Below, piece after piece: positions 14,938-24,149 of a stretch of DNA of 64,000 nt. The position numbers and the translations under genes were made by a program. Within the stretch, counting starts at the first letter, position 1; each line of letters begins with the position of its first letter. Under the pieces are notes generated by a model, which ran no database searches, was not told the origin of the DNA, and saw nothing but the letters and a program-made list of their open reading frames with translations. The DNA is from UBA6952 sp045562575 (GTDB lineage Bacteria > Chloroflexota > Dehalococcoidia > Lucifugimonadales > UBA6952), in NCBI GenBank assembly GCA_045562575.1, contig JBJKVQ010000040.1, positions 62,001-126,000 of the forward strand, written 5' to 3'.

Positions 14938-16176
14938 ATGACTACTTCAGAAACTGAACGAATAGTACTAGCAGAAGAAAACTATAAAAAGGATCCTTTG
15001 TACATCCCGATAACTGAACTTGAGCAATCTGCATTTTGCCAAACAGAAAATAATCTAATAACAAAGCCTTTAAAAGAAGAACTACAATCCACTTGGATAA
15101 ATTGGCAAAAGATTCCTGAAGCTTATCAGGGTTTAGATGCAAATGAACTTGATAAGAGAATATTAAAATCAAAATCAATCCTTAGTAATGATCTCGTTAT
15201 ATTAGGACATCACTATCAAAGAGATGAAGTGATAAAGTATGCTGATATTACAGGAGATTCATATTTACTTTCATTAGAAGCATCGCGGCAAAATGCTCCT
15301 TACGTTGTTTTTTGCGGAGTACACTTTATGGCAGAAACAGCAGATATACTTACCTCCTCTGATCAAACTGTTATTCTTCCAAACATGGCTGCAGGATGTT
15401 CAATGGCGGATATGGCAAAAACAAATGATGTAATCGATGCATGGGAAGATATCCAAAGCGTTACAAATTCTATAACTCCAGTAACGTATATGAACTCTAC
15501 AGCATCAATAAAATCACTTTGTGGTGAAAATAATGGTATTGTATGTACTTCTTCAAATGCTAAACCTGTTTTTGAATGGGCTCTTGATCAAAATGAAAAA
15601 ATATTTTTCTTACCTGATGAGCATTTAGGTAGGAATACAGGACAAAAACTAGGTATTCCTGAATCACAAATGGTTGTTTGGAATCCTTTTAAACCAATGG
15701 GTGGTTTGACTAAAGATGAAATTTTATCTGCAAAAGTGTTGCTTTGGAAAGGACATTGTTCAGTACATACTAGATTTAACATAACCCAAATAAATAACGC
15801 CCGTGACAAGTTTCAAGATGTGACTGTTTTAGTTCATCCTGAATGCACAAACGAAGTCATTAATGCAGCAGATTTAAACGGGTCTACAGAATTTATTATT
15901 GATACCGTAAACAATAGCAAGCCTGGAAGCACTTTTGCTATAGGCACAGAAATAAACCTTGTAAATCGACTAGCTAAAAACAACCCAGATAAAACAATCT
16001 TTTGTTTAGACTCCATAGTCTGCCCTTGCGCTACAATGTATAGAATCCATCCAGCTTATCTTTGCTGGGTTCTTGATACTATTATAGAAGGCAATCCCAC
16101 TAATATTATTAATGTAGATGAAAAAACTAGTAATTTTGCAAAATTATCAGTGAACAGAATGCTAGAAATCAAATAG
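14938..16176 (+). CDS. nadA: Quinolinate synthase
   Basis: 4Fe-4S enzyme condensing iminoaspartate with dihydroxyacetone phosphate to quinolinate in NAD synthesis. It has 412 residues, about 50 more than short NadA proteins, the excess being at the N-terminus before LGHHYQRDEVIKYADITGDS. Candidate cluster cysteines lie in AAGCSMAD, HPECTNEV and the CLDSIVCPCATMYR segment, one per repeat domain; FCGVHFMAETADIL is also characteristic. nadC follows 18 nt later. No nadB is in the window, so iminoaspartate must come from an aspartate oxidase or dehydrogenase encoded elsewhere. Confidence 0.95.
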   Translation: MTTSETERIVLAEENYKKDPLYIPITELEQSAFCQTENNLITKPLKEELQSTWINWQKIPEAYQGLDANELDKRILKSKSILSNDLVILGHHYQRDEVIKYADITGDSYLLSLEASRQNAPYVVFCGVHFMAETADILTSSDQTVILPNMAAGCSMADMAKTNDVIDAWEDIQSVTNSITPVTYMNSTASIKSLCGENNGIVCTSSNAKPVFEWALDQNEKIFFLPDEHLGRNTGQKLGIPESQMVVWNPFKPMGGLTKDEILSAKVLLWKGHCSVHTRFNITQINNARDKFQDVTVLVHPECTNEVINAADLNGSTEFIIDTVNNSKPGSTFAIGTEINLVNRLAKNNPDKTIFCLDSIVCPCATMYRIHPAYLCWVLDTIIEGNPTNIINVDEKTSNFAKLSVNRMLEIK

Positions 16177-16194
16177 CAGCAATATAGCAATTTT

Positions 16195-17055
16195 ATGTTA
16201 TTAATTAATTCTCAAATAAAAACAATCATTAATGAAGCATTAGTTGAAGATTGTTATACACAAGATTACACCACCAATAGTCTTGTAGATCCTAACTTAA
16301 TTGGTTCAGCAATTATAAAAGCGAAAGATAATGGCGTCATATGTGGCATTCCACTAGCAAGAGAAATTTTTCATTATGTTGATCCCAACCTGGAAATTAT
16401 AGCTCTTATAAAAGATGGAGAAAATGTTGATCAAAATACTCCAATAATCAGTATAAAGGGTAAAGTTTCTAGTATTTTGATTTCTGAAAGAACTGTTCTA
16501 AACTTCTTACAACGCCTCAGCGGTATTGCAAGTGAAACCAAAAAATATGTTTCAGAAATTTCAGGTATAGATTGTAAAATAATAGACACAAGAAAAACTA
16601 CTCCCGGGTTAAGACAATTAGAAAAATATGCAGTGCGAACAGGTGGTGCATCTAATCATAGAATGAATTTAAGTGATGGTATTCTCATTAAAGATAATCA
16701 TATTGAAGCTTTAAAAGCTAAAGGACTCTCATTGAAAGAAGGCGTAATAATTGCGAAAAACAAAGCTCCTCATACACTTAAAGTAGAAGTAGAAACAGAA
16801 ACCCTAGAACAAGTACAAGAAGCTATTGATGCTGGAGCTGACATCATCATGTTGGATAATATGGATATTACTACTATTCAAAAGGCTGTAGCACTAATCG
16901 ATAAAAAGGCAATCATCGAAGTTTCTGGGGGAGTTAACTTATCAACTGTTCGCAAAATAGCTGAGCAGGGCGTTAATTTAATATCAGTAGGAGCTATCAC
17001 GCACTCATTTTCATCTTTAGATATCAGTTTAGACATAGAAAATTATATAAATTAG
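16195..17055 (+). CDS. nadC: Nicotinate-nucleotide pyrophosphorylase (quinolinate phosphoribosyltransferase)
   Basis: Converts quinolinate and PRPP to nicotinate mononucleotide; 286 residues, normal length. Visible family blocks are ALVEDCYTQDYTT (the usual ED.GDxT region), RTVLNFLQRLSGIAS, DTRKTTPGLR, KYAVRTGGASNHRMNLSDG with KDNH after it, VEVETETLEQ and the phosphate loop EVSGGVNLSTV with SVGAITHS. It sits directly after nadA as a two-gene NAD operon, and nadE for the last step lies at 45580-47265. Confidence 0.95.
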   Translation: MLLINSQIKTIINEALVEDCYTQDYTTNSLVDPNLIGSAIIKAKDNGVICGIPLAREIFHYVDPNLEIIALIKDGENVDQNTPIISIKGKVSSILISERTVLNFLQRLSGIASETKKYVSEISGIDCKIIDTRKTTPGLRQLEKYAVRTGGASNHRMNLSDGILIKDNHIEALKAKGLSLKEGVIIAKNKAPHTLKVEVETETLEQVQEAIDAGADIIMLDNMDITTIQKAVALIDKKAIIEVSGGVNLSTVRKIAEQGVNLISVGAITHSFSSLDISLDIENYIN

Positions 17056-17082
17056 TAAGAACGTTAAAGTAAAATTAAGTCC

Positions 17083-17913
17083 ATGGAAATAGTAGAAAAC
17101 GTACATAGAATTGACGACACCTCAGGAAGTAATTGTATCCTACTCGTCGATGAAAACATTGCTGTTGTTGATACTGGGAATCCAGGCAATGCACAAACTA
17201 TAGTGGATTATGTTAAAAGCATAGGTAGAAAACCAGAAGAAATTAAAAATATTATCCTAACCCATTTTCATCACGACCATTCGGGTGGCGCCCAAGAACT
17301 TCACAACCTTACTGGTGCTTCAATTACTGCACATAAAGGTGAAATACTAAAAGATAATATCCTAAGAACTGGTACCGAGGGGGGAAGACCACCATTTTGG
17401 TACCGCTGGACATTTGGTTTAGCTACCGCTCTTTCAGTTAGTAGAAATTCGAATCATGATTCCGGGCGGGTGGTATTTGAAAAAACTGAAGTACATCAAA
17501 CAGTTGAAGATAATGAAGTTCTCCCTTATTTAGGTGGATTACAAATCTTACATACACCCGGCCATACACCAGGAAGTATCTGTTTATATTTAGCAAAACA
17601 TAAAATTCTTTTTTTAGGTGACTCAGTAATAAATAATGTCGATAGATTAAGTAGGCCTTTAACTTGGGCAAGCAGCAATAGGAAACTACTTGATGAGTCT
17701 TTATCTAGTTTAAGGGATATTGACGCAGAAATAGGTATTTGTGGCCATGGCCCAATCTTAGAAGATGATCTAATGAATAAATTACGAGGAATGACTGATA
17801 GGCCATATAATATTCCGACATGGCAAATTGCAATAAAAAACTACCAAATGATAAAAAAGTTTAGACAAACTAATAACAATAAAGGGGAATGGAAGGGCAG
17901 CGAATCAAAATAG
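17083..17913 (+). CDS. Metallo-beta-lactamase-fold hydrolase
   Basis: Zn-dependent hydrolase of the MBL superfamily, 276 residues. The signature THFHHDHSGG (HxHxDH) is near residue 60, followed by the metal His in HTPGHTPGSIC (about 161), the bridging Asp in FLGDSVIN (about 182) and CGHGPIL (about 223). This full set marks a glyoxalase-II-like or quorum-lactonase-like general hydrolase; the exact substrate is not readable. It begins 27 nt after nadC on the same strand and ends exactly next to the convergent dtd stop. Confidence 0.85.
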   Translation: MEIVENVHRIDDTSGSNCILLVDENIAVVDTGNPGNAQTIVDYVKSIGRKPEEIKNIILTHFHHDHSGGAQELHNLTGASITAHKGEILKDNILRTGTEGGRPPFWYRWTFGLATALSVSRNSNHDSGRVVFEKTEVHQTVEDNEVLPYLGGLQILHTPGHTPGSICLYLAKHKILFLGDSVINNVDRLSRPLTWASSNRKLLDESLSSLRDIDAEIGICGHGPILEDDLMNKLRGMTDRPYNIPTWQIAIKNYQMIKKFRQTNNNKGEWKGSESK

Positions 17914-18375
17914 TTATTTTCTTGGAGCTAACCTGTCTTTACTATCTATAATTATTGTAACTGGCCCATCATTAATAAGTTCTATTGCCATATCGCTTCC
18001 AAAAATACCATTTTTTACTACCAACCCTTGTTTTTGTAATTTATCAAAAAACAAATCATAAATAGGTTGAGCTATATCTGAATTTGCTGCTAAATCCCAA
18101 GAAGGTCTTCTTCCTTTTCTCGTATTAGCTAGTAAAGTAAATTGACTAACTAGTAAAATTTCACCATTGATATCTAGAATTGAATTATTAAAATCTATAT
18201 TCTCATCAGAAAAAATTCTCAAATTAGTTAGTTTATTTACCAAATAATCTATATCTTCTTCTGTATCATTTGTTTGAATACCACACAAAACAAGTAGCCC
18301 ACTATCAATCGAATTATGGAGCTTATTATCTATAGTCACTGAAGCTTTATTTACACGTTGAATGACTAACTTCAT
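17914..18375 (-). CDS. dtd: D-aminoacyl-tRNA deacylase
   Basis: Removes D-amino acids (and achiral Gly) mischarged on tRNA; 153 residues, typical. The family motifs are present with mild variation: SQFTLLANTRKGRRPSW (usual SQFTLYADTRKG) and the cross-subunit cis-proline motif as NDGPVTIIIDS near the C-terminus. Last gene of a minus-strand run that starts with the acyl-CoA dehydrogenases; its stop abuts the stop of the MBL gene. Confidence 0.93.
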   Translation of the reverse strand: MKLVIQRVNKASVTIDNKLHNSIDSGLLVLCGIQTNDTEEDIDYLVNKLTNLRIFSDENIDFNNSILDINGEILLVSQFTLLANTRKGRRPSWDLAANSDIAQPIYDLFFDKLQKQGLVVKNGIFGSDMAIELINDGPVTIIIDSKDRLAPRK

Positions 18376-18381
18376 GACAGA

Positions 18382-18711
18382 CTATGATGATTTTGTATCA
18401 GTTTCTGTTGATGATTTTGTATCAGTTTCTGTAGATGATTTTTTTGTTACAGTTTCTTTCGTATTTTCAGAATCTGCTGACTTCGATGAGTCATCATTTT
18501 TAGACTCTACTGGACCTGCTGGATTAACACTTTTTCGTGCATAATCTGTAGTGTACCAACCCGAACCTTTGTAAATCACTGCAGGAGAATAAAATTGGCG
18601 TTTTCCTATACCTGTGCATTCAGGACATGGTTGAGTACTTTCTGCATCAAATCCTTGTTTCAATTCAAATTGATTAGAACATTTATCACATTTATATACA
18701 TATATCGGCAA
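18382..18711 (-). CDS. FmdB-family zinc-ribbon protein with acidic repeat tail
   Basis: Small zinc-ribbon protein, 109 residues. A TTG start at 18711 is chosen because GGAGG lies 8 nt upstream (18720-18724) and it yields the family N-terminus (M)PIYVYKCDKC. Two CxxC pairs (CDKC near 8-11 and CPEC near 29-32) form the ribbon. After a conserved GSGWYTTDY segment the tail is Ser/Thr/Glu/Lys-rich and ends in tandem copies of an 8-residue unit SSTETDTK, encoded by a 24-bp DNA repeat. Members are named after a formamidase regulator, but their role is unproven. Confidence 0.85.
   Translation of the reverse strand: MPIYVYKCDKCSNQFELKQGFDAESTQPCPECTGIGKRQFYSPAVIYKGSGWYTTDYARKSVNPAGPVESKNDDSSKSADSENTKETVTKKSSTETDTKSSTETDTKSS
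18386..18457. repeat. 24-bp coding tandem repeat
   Basis: Units 18386-18409 and 18410-18433 differ by one base and a third, diverged unit follows to about 18457. They encode repeats of SSTETDTK at the end of the FmdB-like protein. Such repeats often vary in number by slippage. Confidence 0.85.
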
Positions 18712-18741
18712 TTTAATATCCTCCAAAAAAACATTCTAATA

Positions 18742-19323
18742 TTATATTCTTGTTTTCAATAAAAGTGAATTGCGAGCATCTAGTGAATCTGGATGTACAA
18801 GATGATCACTATTGATTATAGAAGAAATTGTTAGATTTAGGTACATAAGTGTAGCATCTTCTAAGCTACTCAATGAAGTTTGGTTTATTGGGTCTAATTG
18901 GGTATTTTTTTCAATTTTCTTGGGATCCAATTTATCAGCTAAAAATACTGTCATAAATACTTCATCCATTTCTTCCATACCACTGGTATGATATTTAATT
19001 GATTCTATGATTTGTTTATCAGAAACTTTATATTGCTCTTGCATTTTTATTGATGCGAGAACTCCATGTAACAATAATGGAGAATCCTTTTCAATATTTG
19101 AAATTTCGATCTCTTTTTCTTCTGCAGCACTTAACATATCAATATCAGAATATGCCCTATATAAATCATGCCCAAGTAGTGCAATTTCTACTTTTTCTGT
19201 ATCAACATCATGAATCTTGCACAACACACGACCAACTTCACATGAACGATAAATATGTTTCTGTAGGGAACTAGGAAGGTTTCTCTCTATATGTTCAATC
19301 AATTGATCTTTAATAATTCCCAT
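18742..19323 (-). CDS. HD-domain hydrolase, YqeK-like
   Basis: Predicted metal-dependent phosphohydrolase, 193 residues. The pattern His-x-x-x-S-C-E-V near 22-30 followed by LLGHDLYRAY (HD near 52-53) and a later YHTSGMEE His matches YqeK proteins, which cleave diadenosine tetraphosphate symmetrically. It lacks the usual neighbours nadD and rsfS. It lies 6 nt upstream of the HIT gene's stop in the same minus-strand run; HIT and YqeK proteins both act on dinucleoside polyphosphates, so a shared role is plausible. Confidence 0.7.
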   Translation of the reverse strand: MGIIKDQLIEHIERNLPSSLQKHIYRSCEVGRVLCKIHDVDTEKVEIALLGHDLYRAYSDIDMLSAAEEKEIEISNIEKDSPLLLHGVLASIKMQEQYKVSDKQIIESIKYHTSGMEEMDEVFMTVFLADKLDPKKIEKNTQLDPINQTSLSSLEDATLMYLNLTISSIINSDHLVHPDSLDARNSLLLKTRI

Positions 19324-19329
19324 AAGTTA

Positions 19330-19671
19330 TTAACCAATATTAGATAACTTAGTACCACCAATTAAATGTACATGTAAATGATCAATTTCTTGACCTGAAT
19401 CAGGTCCTTGATTAACTACTAATCTATAACCGCTCAATGCAACACCTTCTCGTCTTGCCATTTCCTCCGCAACAGCAAGTAAATGTCCTATAAGAGGTTC
19501 TTGTCCAGGTCCAATATATGCTAAAGACGTGCATTTCCAAAAAGGAATTATTAGTAGATGTACTGGTGCAACTGGATTTAGATCCCTAATAACAAAACAT
19601 CGATCATCCTGAAACAATATCTCGGTGTCAGTATCACCACGAGCAATTTTTTGAAATATACTTTCTGCCAT
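19330..19671 (-). CDS. HIT-family nucleotide hydrolase/transferase
   Basis: 113-residue HINT-branch histidine-triad protein. The triad HLHVHLIGG is at about 97-105, preceded by GYRLVVNQGPDSGQEIDH, and the N-terminal FQKIARGDTDTEILFQDD is typical. Such proteins hydrolyse AMP conjugates (AMP-lysine, dinucleoside polyphosphates, aminoacyl-AMP). A GGGGAG site precedes the ATG at 19671. Cotranscribed with the YqeK-like and acyl-CoA dehydrogenase genes. Confidence 0.93.
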   Translation of the reverse strand: MAESIFQKIARGDTDTEILFQDDRCFVIRDLNPVAPVHLLIIPFWKCTSLAYIGPGQEPLIGHLLAVAEEMARREGVALSGYRLVVNQGPDSGQEIDHLHVHLIGGTKLSNIG

Positions 19672-19692
19672 AAGAATATTCTCCCCTAAATA

Positions 19693-20826
19693 TTATATTC
19701 CTAACTGTTGAGCTACAATTTCCCGATGGTAGGATGAATCTCCAAAAGCAAGTTCTTGAGCTTTTGCTCTTCTTGTATATAACTGTAAATCATATTCCTT
19801 AGTAAATCCTATAGCACCATGAGATTGATGACCTATTGCACATACTCTTCTATATGCATCGCTAACCCAAGCTTTTGCTATTGATATTTCTTTCTGAGCT
19901 TCCAGTCCTTCAGAAATTCTCCAAACAGCATGATAAGCTACATATCTACACCCCTCAACATCAGTTGCCATGTTAGCACAGTGGTGTTGAATAGCTTGAA
20001 AACTTCCAATAGGGCGCCCAAATTGTGTCCTATCTTTAACATAATCAACTGTCATTTCTAAAACTCGATCAGCACCGCCTAGCATTTCTATACACTTAGC
20101 TGATGAACCTAAATCTATAACACGTTTTGCTATATCCCAGCCTTTTCCAACTTCACCTAAAACATTTTCTTGTGAAATTGACACAGATTCAAAAACTATT
20201 TCTGCCTGTTTGTCTGATGCTATTGTATCTAATGGAGTTACTGTCATCCCTGAAGTATTTTTATCAACAATAAAAACTGTAAAACCATTTGATTCGTCAC
20301 CATTATCATCTGTTTTAGCAACTACTAAAATAACATCGGCTATTTGAGCATCATTCACAAAAAGTTTAGTTCCATTTAACACATAATTTGATCCGTCTTT
20401 AGTTGCAGTTAATTGTATGCCATTTGATTCATATGTTGCAGAAGGTTCCGTTATTGCCACAGTTGAAATTAAATCGCCATTAGCTATTTTAGGTAATATT
20501 TCAGATTTTTGTGCTTCTGTTCCAAATTCAGTTAAAATTGATGAACTTAATACTACGGTAGAAAAAAATGGACCCGGTACCAAAAAACGACCTGTTTCTT
20601 CAAGTAATATGGCTAAATCGAAAAATGACATACCCTGACCACCATATTGTTCTGGAATAGATAAACCTAGCCATCCTAATTCAGCCATGTTTTGCCATAA
20701 TTCAGATGTAAATCCTCTTTCATCTTCTTCCATTGCGCGGACTAAAGTAATAGGGCATTCTTTCTCTAATACCTCTCGCGCACTATTTTTAAGTAACATT
20801 TGAACTTCATCAAATCCCAAATCCAT
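19693..20826 (-). CDS. Acyl-CoA dehydrogenase family protein (short C-terminus)
   Basis: FAD flavoprotein of the acyl-CoA dehydrogenase superfamily, 377 residues. FAD and substrate blocks are seen in ISTVAITEPSA and FQAIQHHCANMATDVE. Unlike its two neighbours it lacks the YxGTSEIQ block: the equivalent place reads LAFGDSSYHRE, so the usual catalytic Glu appears to be replaced. That arrangement is common in partner subunits of two-subunit dehydrogenases for bulky substrates such as steroid side chains. It probably forms a heteromer with one of the two longer paralogues upstream. AAGGAG precedes the ATG. Confidence 0.88.
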   Translation of the reverse strand: MDLGFDEVQMLLKNSAREVLEKECPITLVRAMEEDERGFTSELWQNMAELGWLGLSIPEQYGGQGMSFFDLAILLEETGRFLVPGPFFSTVVLSSSILTEFGTEAQKSEILPKIANGDLISTVAITEPSATYESNGIQLTATKDGSNYVLNGTKLFVNDAQIADVILVVAKTDDNGDESNGFTVFIVDKNTSGMTVTPLDTIASDKQAEIVFESVSISQENVLGEVGKGWDIAKRVIDLGSSAKCIEMLGGADRVLEMTVDYVKDRTQFGRPIGSFQAIQHHCANMATDVEGCRYVAYHAVWRISEGLEAQKEISIAKAWVSDAYRRVCAIGHQSHGAIGFTKEYDLQLYTRRAKAQELAFGDSSYHREIVAQQLGI

Positions 20827-20852
20827 GATTTTCTCCTTAAATTATGAATATC

Positions 20853-22031
20853 TTAAGCACGTGGAAGACCTAAGCCACGTGTCGCAATTATATTTCTCTG
20901 AATTTCTGAGGTTCCTGACGCTAAAGTAGCTGAATGGTGTCTAAGAAACGTTCTTTCGATTCTACCGCGTAATGGTGCCCATTTGGAATCACTAGTAAGC
21001 TGCCCATATAAACCAAGTATATGCATTCCTGTTTCAGCAACTCTTTGTTCCATTTCAGTACTAAAAGATTTACAAATTGATGCCTCTTTATTAGGTACAA
21101 ATCCTTGGCTTTGCATAAATCCAATATTATATGAAATCATACGACTAACTTCAGTTTCTATCGCCATGTCAGCTAAACGATTTCTTAAATGCTCGCGCCC
21201 AGATAAATCAAAATTAGAAGAAGGATTATCTTTAACAAATCCAACTAGATCATCAATTGTTCTTCTTGCCTCAGCAGAATACTGAACACCAGATCGTTCA
21301 AAATCTAATAAAGTTGCACCCACATACCAACCTCTATTTTCTTCTCCAACTAAATTTCTTTTTGGCACCCGTACATTATCAAAGAAAACTTGATTAAATT
21401 CATGCATTCCTGCCATATTTACTATTGGATTAACACTTATCCCTGGCGTCTTCATATCGACGAGCAACATTGTTATTCCTCTATGTTTCGGAGCATCAGT
21501 ATCTGTTCGAGCTAATAATATTATCCAATCTGCTCTATGGCCATTAGATGTCCATATTTTCGTACCGTTGACAACATATTCATCTCCATCAACTTCAGCC
21601 TTTGTTTGCAATGAAGCCAAGTCAGATCCTGATCCTGGTTCGCTATATCCCTGGCACCATTGAACTTCACCATTAGCAACAGGTGGTAAAAATCTTTGTT
21701 TCTGTTCCTCTGTACCATGAACCATCAGTGTTGGAGCCAACATTTTAATACCCCATATATCTATACCTGGAGCACGATTGTATGCCATTTGTTCATTGAA
21801 AAGAACTTGGCTCATAATAGAAGCATCCATTCCTCCATACTCTTTAGGCCATCCTAAAGTTAACCAACCTTTATCAGCTAATTTTTTCTTCATCTTGAGA
21901 TTAAAATTCCAACCATCATCACTCGATGCATATGCTGTTTCGCCTGTCCAATCACTTGGAAGTTCTTGTTTTAAAAACCCATCAACATCATTTTTAAAAG
22001 TTTCTTCTTCTGTACTAAATTTAAAATCCAT
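20853..22031 (-). CDS. Acyl-CoA dehydrogenase
   Basis: FAD-dependent acyl-CoA dehydrogenase, 392 residues. The FAD-binding segment WCQGYSEPGSGSDLASLQT and the WTSNGHRADW segment are clear, and the C-terminus carries LASGTSEIQRNIIATRGLGLPRA. It is a close paralogue of the next gene, most likely a tandem duplicate. Together with the shorter family member downstream, and with no thiolase or hydratase nearby, it suggests one multi-subunit dehydrogenation step rather than a whole beta-oxidation cassette. Substrate not known. Confidence 0.93.
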   Translation of the reverse strand: MDFKFSTEEETFKNDVDGFLKQELPSDWTGETAYASSDDGWNFNLKMKKKLADKGWLTLGWPKEYGGMDASIMSQVLFNEQMAYNRAPGIDIWGIKMLAPTLMVHGTEEQKQRFLPPVANGEVQWCQGYSEPGSGSDLASLQTKAEVDGDEYVVNGTKIWTSNGHRADWIILLARTDTDAPKHRGITMLLVDMKTPGISVNPIVNMAGMHEFNQVFFDNVRVPKRNLVGEENRGWYVGATLLDFERSGVQYSAEARRTIDDLVGFVKDNPSSNFDLSGREHLRNRLADMAIETEVSRMISYNIGFMQSQGFVPNKEASICKSFSTEMEQRVAETGMHILGLYGQLTSDSKWAPLRGRIERTFLRHHSATLASGTSEIQRNIIATRGLGLPRA

Positions 22032-22057
22032 TTATAACTCCAGATTTAAATTATTGT

Positions 22058-23215
22058 TTAAGCTCGAGGTAATCCTAATCCTCTTGTAGCAACAACATTC
22101 CTCTGTATCTCAGATGTTCCTGCAGCAATAGTTGCACTGTATGAAGCTAAATATCCCTTTTGGATTCTTCCATTAAGAGGAGCCCATTTACTACCTTGTT
22201 GTAAGGTACCATATAAACCTAACATATCCATACCTGCTGAATATATTCTTTGTACCATTTCTGTACCAAACATTTTCCCCATAGAGGCTTCTTTATTAAA
22301 TACTTCACCTTTACTTTGTAAATAACCTATTCTATATGAAATCATTCTGCTTACTTCTACTTCAATGGCCATGTTTGCTAAATTATTTTTAACTCTAGAA
22401 ATTGAAGACATGGTTTTACCATTCAATGTGTTATTTTTTGCAAAATCTGTAATTTCTTCCAACGTTCTTCTAGCCGATGCAGATCTATTAACTCCAGATC
22501 GTTCGAAATCTAATAATCTTGCACCAACATACCAACCTCTATTGTATTCACCTACTAAATTTTGTTTTGGTACTCGAACATTATCAAAAAATAATTGATT
22601 GAAATTATGCCTTCCTGCCATATCAATAATAGGCCTGACTTCAACACCTGGGGCTTTCATATCAACAAGTAAAAAACTAATGCCTCTATGCTTAGGAGCG
22701 TCTGGATCAGTTCTGGCTAGCATAAATAGCCAATCTGCTTCATGTGCACCTGATGTCCATATTTTTGTACCATTTATTACAAAATCGTCACCATCTTCAA
22801 CTGCTCTAGTCTGTAAAGATGCTAAGTCTGAACCAGACTCAGGTTCACTGTAACCCTGTGCCCATCGTACTTCAGCTTTGGCAATCGGTGGCAAAAACTT
22901 TTGCTTTTGCTCATCTGTGCCTTCTAACATTAAAATAGGGCCAAGCATCGAAATGGCATTATCATTGGCAGGAATTCTTCTATAGGCAGTTTCTTCATTA
23001 AAAACCATTTGTTTTAAGTGAGGAGCACCCATTCCTCCATACTCTTCTGGCCAAGGTAATGTTAACCAGCCCTTTTTAGCAATTTTTTGTCGTATACCTT
23101 GAATTTCATCCTTATCAGCTTCATCAGGATCAAATCCTTTAGGCATATCATTCTCTGCAAATGAACGTAATTCTTTTCTAAAATCTTCATATTCTGTGGA
23201 AAATTCGAAATCCAT
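22058..23215 (-). CDS. Acyl-CoA dehydrogenase
   Basis: First gene of the minus-strand run; 385 residues, acyl-CoA dehydrogenase family. It shares the WAQGYSEPESGSDLASLQT flavin segment, VRVPKQNLVGE and the C-terminal AAGTSEIQRNVVATRGLGLP with the downstream paralogue; the two can be aligned end to end. A GGAG ribosome binding site lies before the ATG. Its upstream region is shared with the divergent rsmG gene. Confidence 0.93.
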   Translation of the reverse strand: MDFEFSTEYEDFRKELRSFAENDMPKGFDPDEADKDEIQGIRQKIAKKGWLTLPWPEEYGGMGAPHLKQMVFNEETAYRRIPANDNAISMLGPILMLEGTDEQKQKFLPPIAKAEVRWAQGYSEPESGSDLASLQTRAVEDGDDFVINGTKIWTSGAHEADWLFMLARTDPDAPKHRGISFLLVDMKAPGVEVRPIIDMAGRHNFNQLFFDNVRVPKQNLVGEYNRGWYVGARLLDFERSGVNRSASARRTLEEITDFAKNNTLNGKTMSSISRVKNNLANMAIEVEVSRMISYRIGYLQSKGEVFNKEASMGKMFGTEMVQRIYSAGMDMLGLYGTLQQGSKWAPLNGRIQKGYLASYSATIAAGTSEIQRNVVATRGLGLPRA

Positions 23216-23368
23216 TTCACAATCTCCTTGGATTTATATTCATCACAAATTCTTACCTTGTCGGTATATAGGATAAGTGTAAAGGATATTCTAATTACCT
23301 ACAATAGTACTGTCAATCAAATACAAACCTTGTTGACAACAAATAGTGGATCAAGGTTACATATATCT

Positions 23369-24097
23369 ATGAATAATAATAATAGTAAGATTTTAGAAGA
23401 AGGTTTATCTGAGTTTGAATTATCGATAACAGATCAACAATTATCGCAGTTTGAATATTATGCGGAAGAATTAATCAATTGGAATTCCAAATTTAATCTT
23501 ACAGCGATTAATAGCATCAAAGAAATATATTCTCTCCATTTTCTTGATTCAATTTTGGCAATGCCCTCTTCCAATACAGAAATAATACCTGATATTAATA
23601 TTTGTGACATAGGAACTGGTGCTGGTTTCCCTGGATTACCAATAAAAATACTTTACCCAAATACCCAATTAACCTTAATTGAAAGCTCGAAGAAGAAATG
23701 TACATTTCTTCAACATATTACGAGAGAATTACAATTAACAAATGTAGAAATTGTTTCAGAACGAATTGAAGAAATAGGACAGAATGAATTATATAGAGAA
23801 TCTTTTGATTTAGTTACAGCAAGAGCGGTAAGTAAAATTGCTACTCTGCTCGAATATGGAATACCTCTCGTAAAGTTAAGTGGAATATTATTGGACTATA
23901 GTAAAGAAGATTTAATCAGTGATAGTGATAATCTCAATCGAATAAGTCACTTACTAGGGGGGTCTTCTCTCAATGTACATAAAATTAATTCGTCTTTTTT
24001 GGATGAAGATAAGATAGTAATAAAAATCGAAAAACTATATCCTACTGAAAATAGATATCCTAGAAAAAATGGGATACCTTCAAAAAGACCTCTATAA
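23369..24097 (+). CDS. rsmG: 16S rRNA (guanine-527-N7) methyltransferase
   Basis: SAM-dependent methyltransferase for G527 of 16S rRNA, 242 residues from the ATG at 23369. Longer in-frame starts exist but add 47 residues with no family match. The N-terminal helix FEYYAEELINWNSKFNLTAI, SAM-binding DIGTGAGFPGLPIKI, ESSKKKCTFL and the VTARAVSKIATL motif are all characteristic. The upstream bases contain TTGACA about 40 nt before the ATG. It stands apart from gidA/parA-type neighbours seen in many bacteria. Confidence 0.93.
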   Translation: MNNNNSKILEEGLSEFELSITDQQLSQFEYYAEELINWNSKFNLTAINSIKEIYSLHFLDSILAMPSSNTEIIPDINICDIGTGAGFPGLPIKILYPNTQLTLIESSKKKCTFLQHITRELQLTNVEIVSERIEEIGQNELYRESFDLVTARAVSKIATLLEYGIPLVKLSGILLDYSKEDLISDSDNLNRISHLLGGSSLNVHKINSSFLDEDKIVIKIEKLYPTENRYPRKNGIPSKRPL

Positions 24098-24149
24098 AAA
24101 ACCCATTCGAAATAGTATTATCGATGTTATTTAATATATCGAGGAATAA

